Below are positions 1 through 7,549 of a stretch of DNA of 26,430 bases, one piece after another. The translations under genes were made by a program, and so were the position numbers. Within the stretch, counting starts at the first letter, position 1. Each line of letters opens with the position of its first letter. The stretch is from DASUUI01 sp964577965 (GTDB lineage Bacteria; Gemmatimonadota; Gemmatimonadetes; Gemmatimonadales; Gemmatimonadaceae): the NCBI GenBank assembly GCA_964577965.1, contig CAZOAT010000030.1:1-26430 (forward strand). Reading direction: 5' to 3'. The notes beneath the pieces are model-generated. The model was given only the letters and a program-made list of their open reading frames with translations. It was not told the origin of the DNA and searched no databases.

Positions 1-189
1 GCTGCCATACGCGGGCGTCTGCTGCTGGCTGCCATACGCGGGCGTCTGCTGCTGGCTGCCATACGCGGGCGTCTGCTGCTGGCTGCCATACGCGGGCGTC
101 TGCTGCTGGCTGCCATACGCGGGCGTCTGCTGCTGGCTGCCATACGCGGGCGTCTGCTGCTGGTTGCCATACGCGGGCGTCTGCTGCTG
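1..189 (-). repeat. 27-bp tandem repeat (minisatellite), seven full units, running off the left edge
   Basis: Units start at 1, 28, 55, 82, 109, 136 and 163. The first six are identical in every base; the seventh differs by one base (GTTGCC instead of GCTGCC). A diverged unit lies at about 190-216. The period is nine codons, so copy-number change keeps the reading frame. Identity at synonymous positions points to recent expansion or homogenisation. There are no spacers, so this is not a CRISPR array. Real copy number is unknown, because the array reaches the window edge and short-read assemblies often collapse such arrays. Confidence 0.97.
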
Positions 190-609
190 ACCGCCATGTG
201 CTGGCGTCGGTAGCGTTGGTGACTCATACGCCGACGCCTGCCCCGCGACGTCCCCGGGAATCCCCTGCTCGCCCGTGAGCGGGCCGTAGCCGGATTCCGC
301 CAGAGCATCCGGCTCGGGCTCTTCGTAAAGAAAATCGGTGATCGAAGGCAGCTCGGCAGCATGAGACGCGAGCCCTGCGACCTGGTCCACGATCACATCA
401 GGTGGATTGTCGTTATCCCGCTGTGAGTAGGGCAGCGGTTCCCTGCCGGGAACAAAAGGCGGCACGACGCCACCAGCGTCCACGGCGCTGTCATACGCCC
501 CCGCGGCCTCTTCGCCAGTGGCGGAACTGTCTGGGGACGCATCCTGTTCGCCTGGCCTGAACGGCCGGTGGATGTCGCCCGGCGACGATCCGGATCCAGT
601 ATCGTGCAT
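1..609 (-). CDS. Unrecognised low-complexity protein with QQQTPAYGS tandem repeats (C-terminus off the left edge)
   Basis: I do not recognise this protein. The minus-strand frame is open from an ATG at 609 to the left edge, so at least 203 residues are present and the C-terminus is missing. An in-frame stop at 628-630 limits the start to the ATG at 609 or a GTG at 627; neither has a strong ribosome binding site. The N-terminal ~140 residues are rich in Gly, Pro, Ser, Asp and Glu, with one more hydrophobic patch (LPSITDFLYEEPEPDA). They show no signal peptide or membrane segment. From about residue 140 a nine-residue unit QQQTPAYGS repeats at least seven times, the first with N for S, preceded by a decayed unit PTPAHGGQQQ. 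The protein is probably disordered and cytoplasmic. It follows pcm by 78 bases in the same direction. The intact frame through conserved upstream sequence argues that it is real. Confidence 0.7.
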   Translation of the reverse strand, partial: MHDTGSGSSPGDIHRPFRPGEQDASPDSSATGEEAAGAYDSAVDAGGVVPPFVPGREPLPYSQRDNDNPPDVIVDQVAGLASHAAELPSITDFLYEEPEPDALAESGYGPLTGEQGIPGDVAGQASAYESPTLPTPAHGGQQQTPAYGNQQQTPAYGSQQQTPAYGSQQQTPAYGSQQQTPAYGSQQQTPAYGSQQQTPAYGS

Positions 610-687
610 CGCGCTACAAGGTATCACTCATGTTCGCCCCGCGCGCCCTCGATATGTTGCCGAAACGCATCCGTCCTGCGGCGTCAG

Positions 688-1341
688 CTAAGGCTCTTCC
701 CAGCCGTGGCGGCCCACCAGGGGAACGAAGCGCACCGGCCCGATCTCCCGGTCCTCGAGCGAGTCGCCACGCCGCGTCATCAGATGGAGCGTCTGCTCTC
801 CACGACTGCCGAGCGGGATAAGCAACCGTCCACCCTCATGGAGCTGCTCAGGATACGCGGTCGGGATCTCAGGCGACGCGGCGCTCACCAGGATGGCGTC
901 ATACGGCGCATACTCGCGCCAGCCGAGTGTGCCGTCTCCCAGCAGCAGTGAGATGTTGCGTGCCTCCAATCGCTGGATCGTCTCCCGCGCGCGCTCGAGT
1001 AGCGGGGCTACGCGCTCGACTGAGAACACCTGCGACGCAAGATGCGACAGCAGCACAGTCTGGTAACCGGTCCCCGTGCCTATCTCGAGGACGCGCTCCG
1101 ACCCGGTGAGTCGCAGCAGCTCCAGATAGCGGGCGTGGGTGGATGGCTGCGAGATCGTCTGTCCGTTCCCCAGAGGAAGCGCCGAATCCTCGTATGCCCG
1201 GTGCCGCACGGCGCTGGGGACGAACGCGTGCCGCGGCGTCTGCTCGATTGCGTGCAGAACCGCGAGATCGCGGATCCCCTGATCCTGGAGCTCCTCCACG
1301 AGCCTGCGTCGTGCACCGCGGAACTCGGGCTCGAAAGCCAA
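688..1341 (-). CDS. pcm: Protein-L-isoaspartate O-methyltransferase
   Basis: Repairs age-damaged proteins by SAM-dependent methylation of isoaspartyl residues. At 217 residues it has the family's usual length. The family signature YEDSALPLGNGQTISQP spans residues 50-66 and the SAM-binding loop VLEIGTGTGYQ spans 84-94. A basic N-terminus (RRRLVEEL, residues 11-18) matches other Pcm proteins. The start is unusual: between the surE stop and the conserved N-terminus there is no in-frame ATG or GTG, so TTG at 1341 is the best choice, with GGGA about six bases upstream. surE lies 60 bases upstream; surE-pcm pairs are a known arrangement linked to stationary-phase survival in Proteobacteria. Confidence 0.93.
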   Translation of the reverse strand: MAFEPEFRGARRRLVEELQDQGIRDLAVLHAIEQTPRHAFVPSAVRHRAYEDSALPLGNGQTISQPSTHARYLELLRLTGSERVLEIGTGTGYQTVLLSHLASQVFSVERVAPLLERARETIQRLEARNISLLLGDGTLGWREYAPYDAILVSAASPEIPTAYPEQLHEGGRLLIPLGSRGEQTLHLMTRRGDSLEDREIGPVRFVPLVGRHGWEEP

Positions 1342-1401
1342 TGGCGTTCCCAGTTGCGGGTTGTCCTGCGCGGGTCTGTCAGCTCTTACCGACGATGGGG
1401 A

Positions 1402-2163
1402 TCACAGCTCCCGCCACCAGCTGCGCTTGTCCGTGAGCAGAAGGTGATGAGTGAGATCGAGGTGCAGTGGCGTCAGTGATATGTAGCCCTCAGCGATCGC
1501 ACGGAAGTCCGAGTCGTCCTGGCCCGACCACTCGATGGATCCGCCGCCGATCCAGTAGATCTCGCGACCCCAGGGATCGCTCATCCGTTGCAGCGAGTTG
1601 GAGTACACGCGCCGTCCGAGCCGGGTGAGTCGAACGCCCTTGATCGCATCACCTGCCACAGGCGGAAGGTTGATGTTGAACAGCGTGTTGGGTGGAAAAT
1701 CAGGGAGCGACGTGAGATGCCGGAGGAGTGCCGACAACGGCTCGATCTGCTGCTCGAGCATCCCGGTATCGGCACGCAGGTCGCCTCCCGCGAACGACAC
1801 GGCGATGGACGGTATTCCGAGCGACAGCCCTTCCATCGCTGCCGCCACGGTACCCGAGTACAGCACGTCCTCGCCCATGTTCTGGCCGTGATTGATCCCG
1901 CTCAGGACGAAGTGCGGTTTTTCCGGGAGCAGCGCCTCGATAGCGAGCATGACGCAGTCGGTTGGCGTGCCATCGACTGCCCAGCGCCGCTCGTCGATAC
2001 GCCGCGGCCGGACCGGATGATGCAGCGTGAGCGAGTGGCTCGCGGCACTCTGTTCCCGGTCGGGAGCCACGACGTAAACATCGCCCAGCGGCTCTGACGC
2101 GCGCAGCAGGCAGTCCAGGCCATGCGCAAAAATGCCGTCGTCGTTGGAGCAAAGAAGGCGCAC
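1402..2163 (-). CDS. surE: 5'/3'-nucleotidase SurE
   Basis: Metal-dependent nucleoside monophosphate phosphatase. The metal and active-site residues are visible: D8 and D9 in SNDDG, S39 in REQSAASHS and N91 in SGINHGQN, followed by the GEDVLYSGTVAAAMEG segment. The frame stays open much further upstream, but the family N-terminus (MRLLCSNDDGI) fixes the start at GTG 2163, giving 253 residues, a typical SurE length. The extra upstream codons lie inside the preceding glycosyltransferase gene in another frame and have no family match. It begins 22 bases after that gene's stop and is followed by pcm, so the two are probably co-transcribed. Confidence 0.95.
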   Translation of the reverse strand: MRLLCSNDDGIFAHGLDCLLRASEPLGDVYVVAPDREQSAASHSLTLHHPVRPRRIDERRWAVDGTPTDCVMLAIEALLPEKPHFVLSGINHGQNMGEDVLYSGTVAAAMEGLSLGIPSIAVSFAGGDLRADTGMLEQQIEPLSALLRHLTSLPDFPPNTLFNINLPPVAGDAIKGVRLTRLGRRVYSNSLQRMSDPWGREIYWIGGGSIEWSGQDDSDFRAIAEGYISLTPLHLDLTHHLLLTDKRSWWREL

Positions 2164-2185
2164 CGTTACTGGTTCTGGTGGACTG

Positions 2186-2869
2186 TCATGGCTTGAATAC
2201 GCCGGCCTTGTGCCGCCACAGTACGCGCAGCACGCGGAGAGCGTCACGCATTGCGCGGAAGTGGCTTGGAGTTGACGTGCCGTACACAGTCGAGATGGGG
2301 ACCTCAGCGAATCGAAAGCCCTTCCGCGCAGCAAGAATCAGAAAGTCGGTCTCGAACTCGTACCGCTCGCCGTGGGCGTGAACGTGCCGAAGCACCTCGC
2401 TGCGAATGGCGCGGTAGCCGGACTGACTGTCGTGAATACCGGCACCGCTCACAACCCGGGTGAGCCACGACGAGAACAGGTTTGCAACACGCCTGTGCAG
2501 GGGAACCGATCGACCCCCGATCTCTCGCGTTCCGACCACCACGTCAGCGTGATCCAGTGCCCGTACCATCGCCGGAGCGAAAGCCGGATCATGCTGGCCG
2601 TCGGCGTCAATCGTGAAAACGGCATCGTATCCACGCTCCACGGCGAAAGTGAAGGCAGCATGGAGCGCAGCGCCCTTCCCCCGATTTTGTTCGAACTCGA
2701 TTGTCTCGTCTGCCACCGACCTCGCGACCATACGCGTCTCGTCGGTGGACCCGTCGTCCACGATCAGCACCGTTGCGTCGGGGAGGACGTTCCGAACGCC
2801 AAGCACCACGCCGGCGATGTTGGCTTCGGCATTGTAGGCCGGGATGATGCACAGAATTCTGGACGCCAT
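2186..2869 (-). CDS. GT2 family glycosyltransferase (polyprenol-phosphate sugar synthase-like)
   Basis: A 227-residue GT-A fold glycosyltransferase of family 2. Motifs in order: IPAYNAE (9-15) and VDDGSTDET (37-45) for nucleotide-sugar binding, NRGKGAALH (62-70), the metal-binding DADGQHDP (88-95), and SQSGYRA (148-154), which resembles the acceptor region of dolichyl-phosphate mannose synthase-type enzymes. No transmembrane segment is visible at the C-terminus, so it is the short soluble form rather than the DPMS-GtrA fusion. The likely acceptor is a polyprenyl phosphate, but neither sugar donor nor acceptor can be read from the sequence. It lies 27 bases after the MerR gene and 22 before surE, in a run that shares no obvious pathway. 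Confidence 0.85.
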   Translation of the reverse strand: MASRILCIIPAYNAEANIAGVVLGVRNVLPDATVLIVDDGSTDETRMVARSVADETIEFEQNRGKGAALHAAFTFAVERGYDAVFTIDADGQHDPAFAPAMVRALDHADVVVGTREIGGRSVPLHRRVANLFSSWLTRVVSGAGIHDSQSGYRAIRSEVLRHVHAHGERYEFETDFLILAARKGFRFAEVPISTVYGTSTPSHFRAMRDALRVLRVLWRHKAGVFKP

Positions 2870-2896
2870 TTCAAAGAAGCGCTCGATTGGTTCAGG

Positions 2897-3253
2897 CTAC
2901 TTGCTGCCGTTGAGGGCGAAGAGAATCTCCTGCAGGTCCCGTTCGACTGACTCCAGTGTCTGTGCGTCGAGTGCCGCACGCGCCACCGACCTCAGATCTC
3001 CGGACTTGCGGTGCTCCTCGATCTTCTGGCGTGCGCCGTCAATGGTGTACTTCTCCGTGTAGAGCAGGTGCTTCACCAGCATGATAAGCTCGATCTCGCG
3101 ACGTTGATACACGCGATTCCCGGACCGGTTCTTGGCCGGGTTGAGGAAGCGGAACTGGCTCTCCCAGTACCGCAGGACGTGGGGCTTGAGATCGGTGAGC
3201 GTACAGACATCGCCGATGGAGTAGAACTCCTGGACCTGTGCCCTTGCTGCCAT
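2897..3253 (-). CDS. MerR-family transcriptional regulator
   Basis: A small DNA-binding protein of 118 residues. The winged-helix MerR domain occupies about residues 10-78: FYSIGDVCTLTDLKPHVLRYWE is the recognition region, with NRSGNRVYQRREIELI in the wing. The tail (about 79-118) is short and predicted helical, with no cysteine pair or large effector domain, so it does not look like a metal sensor. I chose ATG 3253 over TTG 3256 because it overlaps the gpsA stop in a TGATG junction and is preceded by an excellent site (GGGGAGGAGGATTG). It is translated in tandem with gpsA. The ligand and targets are unknown. Confidence 0.82.
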   Translation of the reverse strand: MAARAQVQEFYSIGDVCTLTDLKPHVLRYWESQFRFLNPAKNRSGNRVYQRREIELIMLVKHLLYTEKYTIDGARQKIEEHRKSGDLRSVARAALDAQTLESVERDLQEILFALNGSK

Positions 3254-4245
3254 CAATCCTCCTCCCCGCGGAGTTCCCGCGCCATGAGTGCCGCGATTGC
3301 GTCCCGCGGCGGTACGGCCTCGAACAGAACCGAATGAACTGCCTCGACAATCGGCATCTCGACCCCCACCTTCGCAGCGAGGGCCCGGGCGCTGCGGGTG
3401 GTCGTCACACCCTCGGCGACAGTTTCCCTCCCCGCGAGCGCCTCATCCAGACTACGCCCCTCGCCTATCTCCACACCTAGCGATCGGTTGCGGCTGAGCG
3501 CACCGGTGCAGGTGAGCACGAGATCGCCAAGTCCCGCGAGCCCGGCGAACGTCCCGCGCTTCGCGCCGCGTGCCACGCCGAGACGCGTCATCTCAGCGAG
3601 CCCTCGCGTGATGAGGGCAGCCCTGGCATTGTTGCCCAGACGCAGGCCATCGGCGATCCCTGTTGCCACGGCCATGACGTTCTTCAGCGCCCCGCCCAGC
3701 TCCACCCCCGTGACATCGTCATGGGTATAGGTACGGAACGCGTCGCCCGCAAAGAGGCGCTGCGCTGCCGCGGCATCGTCAAGGTCGCGCGCAGCTACCA
3801 CTACGGCGGTGGGCTGGCGCACGATGACCTCCGCGGCGAAGCTCGGCCCCGACAGCGCGACCACTCTGCGTGACCCGGTCTCTTCTTCGACGGCTTCGTT
3901 CATGAGCGCCAGCGAATCGCTCTCGATGCCCTTTGTCGCCACCACTACCAGCGCATCTGAGGCCAGCGAGTCGCGCGCCTCGTTCGCCAGCTTCCGGAGC
4001 CCGAACGACGGGGGCGCGAAGAGAACCATTGAGCTGTCCGATACCACGTCGCCAAGCTCAGAGTACGCCTCCAGCGCACGATCGAGAACGTGACCCGCCA
4101 GAAAGCGCGAGTTCTCATGCGTGCCATTGATGGACTCGACCACGTCCGGCTCCCGGGCCCACAGCCGCACCTCGTAGCCGCCGCGGGCGAGGAGGTCCGC
4201 CAGCGCTGTTCCCCAGGCGCCCGCACCGACGACACCACAGCGCAT
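3253..4245 (-). CDS. gpsA: Glycerol-3-phosphate dehydrogenase [NAD(P)+]
   Basis: Reduces dihydroxyacetone phosphate to sn-glycerol-3-phosphate, the backbone for phospholipids. The 330-residue protein has the N-terminal Rossmann motif VVGAGAWGTALA (5-16), substrate lysines K105 (VATKGI) and K188 (GGALKNVMAVATGI), and the C-terminal GLAGLGDLVLTC and SRNR segments. The open frame runs back to 4875 through plsY, but family alignment and the TGATG junction with the plsY stop place the start at ATG 4245. Its product is the substrate of PlsY, encoded immediately upstream, so the pair forms a pathway unit. The merR gene downstream overlaps by one base. Confidence 0.97.
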   Translation of the reverse strand: MRCGVVGAGAWGTALADLLARGGYEVRLWAREPDVVESINGTHENSRFLAGHVLDRALEAYSELGDVVSDSSMVLFAPPSFGLRKLANEARDSLASDALVVVATKGIESDSLALMNEAVEEETGSRRVVALSGPSFAAEVIVRQPTAVVVAARDLDDAAAAQRLFAGDAFRTYTHDDVTGVELGGALKNVMAVATGIADGLRLGNNARAALITRGLAEMTRLGVARGAKRGTFAGLAGLGDLVLTCTGALSRNRSLGVEIGEGRSLDEALAGRETVAEGVTTTRSARALAAKVGVEMPIVEAVHSVLFEAVPPRDAIAALMARELRGEED

Positions 4246-4886
4246 CAGCTTTTCCCGCTCCCCGCGGCTGGCGTACGCCGCCTGCGCAGGACGTCGAACC
4301 GATTCTCCTCGCCGCGCCGCAGCCGGCCGATGTTCGCCCGGTGCGACCAGAAGACGAACACGGCCATCGCGAGCGCAACTCCGATCAATTCCTGTGAGGC
4401 GCCGGCCTGAAAGAGCAGAATCGCAAGCGGCAGAGCCACGGCCGCAGCCATGGACCCCACGCTCGCATACCCGGTCGTGACCAGGGCGAGCGCGAATACC
4501 ACGAACGCGATACCTGCGGCGAGCGGCGCCAGACCGAAGAACACGCCTCCCGCTGTCGCGACACCCTTGCCACCACGCTGAAACCGGAGAAACAGCGGCC
4601 GCACGTGGCCCGCGACTGCGGCAAGGCCGAAGGCGATCGCCCACATTCCATCCGGAGCGACGCCCAGCGCCCGCGGCAGCACGAACGCCGCGACAAACCC
4701 CTTCAGCGTATCGAGCAGGTACACCGTGCCACCGACCCATGCACCGAGCACGCGGATAGCGTTGGTCGCGCCAAGGTTCCCGGAACCATGCTGCCGCAGG
4801 TCGACGCCACGTGCGCGACCGGCCAGCCAGGCGAAGGGAATCGACCCGAGTACGTAGCTGAGAAGGAGACCCCACGCCGGGTGCAT
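4245..4886 (-). CDS. plsY: Acyl-phosphate:glycerol-3-phosphate acyltransferase
   Basis: Integral membrane enzyme that transfers an acyl chain from acyl-phosphate to glycerol-3-phosphate, the first acylation of phospholipid synthesis. All three conserved cytoplasmic motifs are present: SGNLGATN (35-42), the GHVRPLF...GGKGVAT stretch (93-111) and SHRANIGRL (181-189). Five or so hydrophobic segments lie between them, as in the family, and the length (213) is normal. The start ATG overlaps the der stop (TGATG) and its stop overlaps the gpsA start in the same way, so translation of der, plsY and gpsA is probably coupled. The basic C-terminal tail (RRRRTPAAGSGKS) is unremarkable. Confidence 0.97.
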   Translation of the reverse strand: MHPAWGLLLSYVLGSIPFAWLAGRARGVDLRQHGSGNLGATNAIRVLGAWVGGTVYLLDTLKGFVAAFVLPRALGVAPDGMWAIAFGLAAVAGHVRPLFLRFQRGGKGVATAGGVFFGLAPLAAGIAFVVFALALVTTGYASVGSMAAAVALPLAILLFQAGASQELIGVALAMAVFVFWSHRANIGRLRRGEENRFDVLRRRRTPAAGSGKS

Positions 4887-6193
4887 CAGGCGCTCTTCCG
4901 CCGCATCACGACTCGCAGTGGGTTACCGGTGAACCCCCAGGCCTCGCGAAATCCGTTGTGCAGATAGCGGATGTAATGCTCTTGCACGAGGTCGGGCGCA
5001 TTCCCGAAGACGGCAATCATCGGTGGCGCGGTTTCCACCTGTGTGGCGTAATTCATCTTCACCTCACGCCCGCCGCCCTGTGGGGGCTGCCTGCGCGCCA
5101 CGAGCCCCTCCAGAACCGTGTTCACCTCGGAGGTGCCAACGCGCTTCTGCCGCTCGCGGTCCACCTCCATGATCACGTCCATCAGCCGCTGCACGCGCTG
5201 GCCCGTCTTTGCAGAGATGAACAGGAACGGAACGAATCGGAGATACGGCGCCTTCTCCTCAGCCTCGCGCTCGAACTTCGCCGCCGACTTGTCGTCCTTT
5301 TCGAAAAGATCCCACTTGTTGACGGCGACGATGAGCCCACGACCTGCCTCCCACGCCAGCGTCGCGATCTTCAGGTCCTGGTTGTGCAGCCCCTCCGTCG
5401 CATCGATGACCAGCACGCAGATGGTCGCGCGCTCGATCGCGCGGCGCGTGCGCAGCCCCGAGTAGAACTCGATTCCCTCGTCCACCTTCGATTGTCGTCG
5501 GAGGCCGGCAGTATCGACGAAGACCACGCTGCGGCCGTGGTACTGCATGGGAGTGTCGATCGCGTCGCGTGTCGTGCCTGGTACCTCAGAAACCACCAGC
5601 CGCTCCTCACCAAGAAGCCTGTTCACGATGGAGGACTTGCCCACGTTCGGCCGGCCGATCACCGCGACACGAAGCTCCTCATCCGGTTCCTCGGCAGTTT
5701 CCGGGAGCCGCTCCGTGATCGCGTCGAGTAGGTCTCCGGAGTTAGTGCCGTTGGTCGCCGACACGGGCAACGGATCGCCGGCACCGATCGAGTAGAACTC
5801 GTAGAAATCGGTGCTGCGCGGGTTGTCTACCTTGTTGGCGACGAGCAGCCACGGCTTACGGGAATCGCGCAGTGTGTCGACGACGTGCTGATCGCTGGGG
5901 TGCACGCCCATCTTCGCATCAACGACAAGCAGCAGCAGGTCCGACTCGGCGATTGCAGTCTGTACCTGCCTGCGAATCGCAAGGTCCATCGGTTCACGCG
6001 GGTCCTCGGCGATGCCGCCGGTATCGACCAGCCAGAACTGCCTGCCGTTCCAGTCGGTGCGGGCGAAGTGACGGTCGCGCGTCGTTCCCGCTTCTTCGCT
6101 GACAATCGCGGAGTTCTGCCCGACGATCCGGTTGAACAGCGCCGATTTCCCCACGTTCGGACGCCCGACGAGAGCGACCACTGGAATGTTCAC
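4886..6193 (-). CDS. der: Ribosome assembly GTPase Der (EngA)
   Basis: Essential GTPase with two tandem GTP-binding domains that acts in 50S subunit assembly. The first domain has GRPNVGKSALFN (10-21), DTGG (57-60) and NKVD (120-123); the second has GRPNVGKSSIVN (180-191), DTAG (227-230) and NKWD (292-295). A C-terminal KH-like domain runs from about 350 to 435 and ends in a basic tail (RVVMRRKSA). At 435 residues it is full length. The start is GTG 6193, overlapping the upstream DUF512 stop by four bases (GTGA). The DUF512 neighbour is a recurring partner of der in many phyla. Confidence 0.98.
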   Translation of the reverse strand: MNIPVVALVGRPNVGKSALFNRIVGQNSAIVSEEAGTTRDRHFARTDWNGRQFWLVDTGGIAEDPREPMDLAIRRQVQTAIAESDLLLLVVDAKMGVHPSDQHVVDTLRDSRKPWLLVANKVDNPRSTDFYEFYSIGAGDPLPVSATNGTNSGDLLDAITERLPETAEEPDEELRVAVIGRPNVGKSSIVNRLLGEERLVVSEVPGTTRDAIDTPMQYHGRSVVFVDTAGLRRQSKVDEGIEFYSGLRTRRAIERATICVLVIDATEGLHNQDLKIATLAWEAGRGLIVAVNKWDLFEKDDKSAAKFEREAEEKAPYLRFVPFLFISAKTGQRVQRLMDVIMEVDRERQKRVGTSEVNTVLEGLVARRQPPQGGGREVKMNYATQVETAPPMIAVFGNAPDLVQEHYIRYLHNGFREAWGFTGNPLRVVMRRKSA

Positions 6194-7497
6194 GCGGCTT
6201 CCGCGACGCGCGGACCGCGCGTCAGAACGTCCTCCAGCTCCAATACGTCGATGAAGTCGTACGACGGATGCACCGGCATCGGCAGCGCAGCTTCCACGGC
6301 CGTGAACGTGTCGTCGTCCAGAAACACGCGCTCGTCGTTCAGTGTCTCGGCCGGGATCAGCGCGGCGTTGAGATCCGTGCGCGGGCCAAGCACACGGCGG
6401 ATGTCCGCGCCCACAAGCAGCCCTGCGGTCGTCGTGGTTGGTCCGAAGAGCGAGTTCTCCACGCGTATCAGCTCGTAGCTGGCTTCGGTTGCAGCCGCGA
6501 GCTGGTCGAGGAACGCCGGCATGAGCGGCGCCATCGCCGCGCCCGTGACCACACCGATACGCGCGCCGGAGAGTTTCCGGACTCGCGGAAGCCCACTGGC
6601 GAATCGCTCGCGCAGCGCCGTCACCGAGCCGACGCCGTTCTCGATCTGGGCGAAATCGCCGTAGTGCTCCGCCTCCGGCAGATCACGTCCCGCCAGCATG
6701 TACAGCTCGTCGGAACCGAACACCCAGGTCTCGCCGCGCTCGCGACGCGCCCGCCCTCCCCATCGGTCCACGTGATCAAGGAGCGCACCCGCATGCACCG
6801 CGTCCAGGGTCTGGCCAGTGTACAGGTGGGAGAACTGCGTGAGACCCACCGGGACTACGGCCGCCGTGATGACCGCGTCGCCGAGATTCCACAGATCGCT
6901 GAGCGATTCCTCGAGCACCGCCCCGTCGTTCATGCCGGGTACGATCACCATCTGGCAATGGAAGCGAATGCCGCCGTTCGCCAGTGCGCGCAGCTGGGCG
7001 ACGATGTCCGGGACCTTCCTGTTGTTGAGCAGGACCTTCCGGGCTTCCCAGTTCGTCGCGTGCACCGACACGTACAGCGGCGAAAGCCGGTACTCCAGGA
7101 TCCGCGAGATGTCACGCTCCTTCACGTTCGACAGCGTTGCGAAATTTCCGTAGGCGAATGAGAGCCGGTAGTCGTCGTCGCGCACGTACAGCGAGCGGCG
7201 GAGGCCCTTCGGCAGTCCCTCGATGAAGCAGAACTCGCAGCGGTTGGCGCAGCGGCGGATCCCCGGAGGCTCGAGCGCGAGCCCGAACTGCTCCGTGCCA
7301 TCCCGCTCGATCTCGAGCACCAGCTCCTCACCGTCCGGAAGCCGCGCTTCGATCACCAGCTCCTCGTCCGCAGTGAGGAACTCCCAGTCGAGAAAATCGG
7401 CGATCACGCGGCCGTTTACCGATCTGAGCTCGGTGCCAGCCACGATCCCGACTTCGGCTGCGAGCCCTCCCGGCTCTACCCGCGCGACTCTGACCAT
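6190..7497 (-). CDS. DUF512 protein: PDZ-like domain plus radical-SAM-like iron-sulfur domain
   Basis: A 435-residue member of the family annotated as DUF512 or 'putative radical SAM enzyme'. The N-terminus (about 1-70, VEPGGLAAEVGIVAGTELRSVNG) resembles a PDZ domain. It is followed by CANRCEFC (C83, C87, C90), the CxxxCxxC signature that in radical SAM proteins binds a 4Fe-4S cluster, and then VSVHATNW and VIVPGMND strands of a barrel. The C-terminal half is the DUF512 domain, with GARIGVVTGAAMAP and VENSLFGPTTTTAGLLVG. Biochemical function is unknown to me. Its stop overlaps the der start (GTGA), and linkage to der suggests a role near ribosome assembly, but that is inference. A possible promoter sits just upstream. 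Confidence 0.9.
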   Translation of the reverse strand: MVRVARVEPGGLAAEVGIVAGTELRSVNGRVIADFLDWEFLTADEELVIEARLPDGEELVLEIERDGTEQFGLALEPPGIRRCANRCEFCFIEGLPKGLRRSLYVRDDDYRLSFAYGNFATLSNVKERDISRILEYRLSPLYVSVHATNWEARKVLLNNRKVPDIVAQLRALANGGIRFHCQMVIVPGMNDGAVLEESLSDLWNLGDAVITAAVVPVGLTQFSHLYTGQTLDAVHAGALLDHVDRWGGRARRERGETWVFGSDELYMLAGRDLPEAEHYGDFAQIENGVGSVTALRERFASGLPRVRKLSGARIGVVTGAAMAPLMPAFLDQLAAATEASYELIRVENSLFGPTTTTAGLLVGADIRRVLGPRTDLNAALIPAETLNDERVFLDDDTFTAVEAALPMPVHPSYDFIDVLELEDVLTRGPRVAEAA

Positions 7498-7507
7498 AGG
7501 TCAAGTA

Positions 7508-7535
7508 AATCTAGAGCCAAAGGCACCGAAATCAA
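7508..7535 (-). promoter_or_regulatory. Possible sigma70-type promoter ahead of the DUF512-der-plsY-gpsA run
   Basis: The 52-base gap between uvrC and DUF512 is clearly more AT-rich than its surroundings. On the minus strand it holds TTGATT (7535-7530) and TAGATT (7513-7508) separated by 16 bases; each matches four of six consensus positions. Transcription would begin only a few bases before the ATG at 7497, leaving almost no leader. No ribosome binding site is visible there, which fits a near-leaderless message. Consensus for this lineage is uncertain, so this is tentative. Confidence 0.3.
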
Positions 7536-7549
7536 GAAAAACGAAGGAG

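Noticed and set aside
1..189. CRISPR array
   Set aside because: Repeats are directly adjacent without unique spacers and form an open reading frame.
3253..4875. 540-codon frame that would fuse extra N-terminal sequence to GpsA
   Set aside because: The first 210 codons lie inside plsY in another frame and have no similarity to any domain; the TGATG junction and GpsA N-terminus place the start at 4245.
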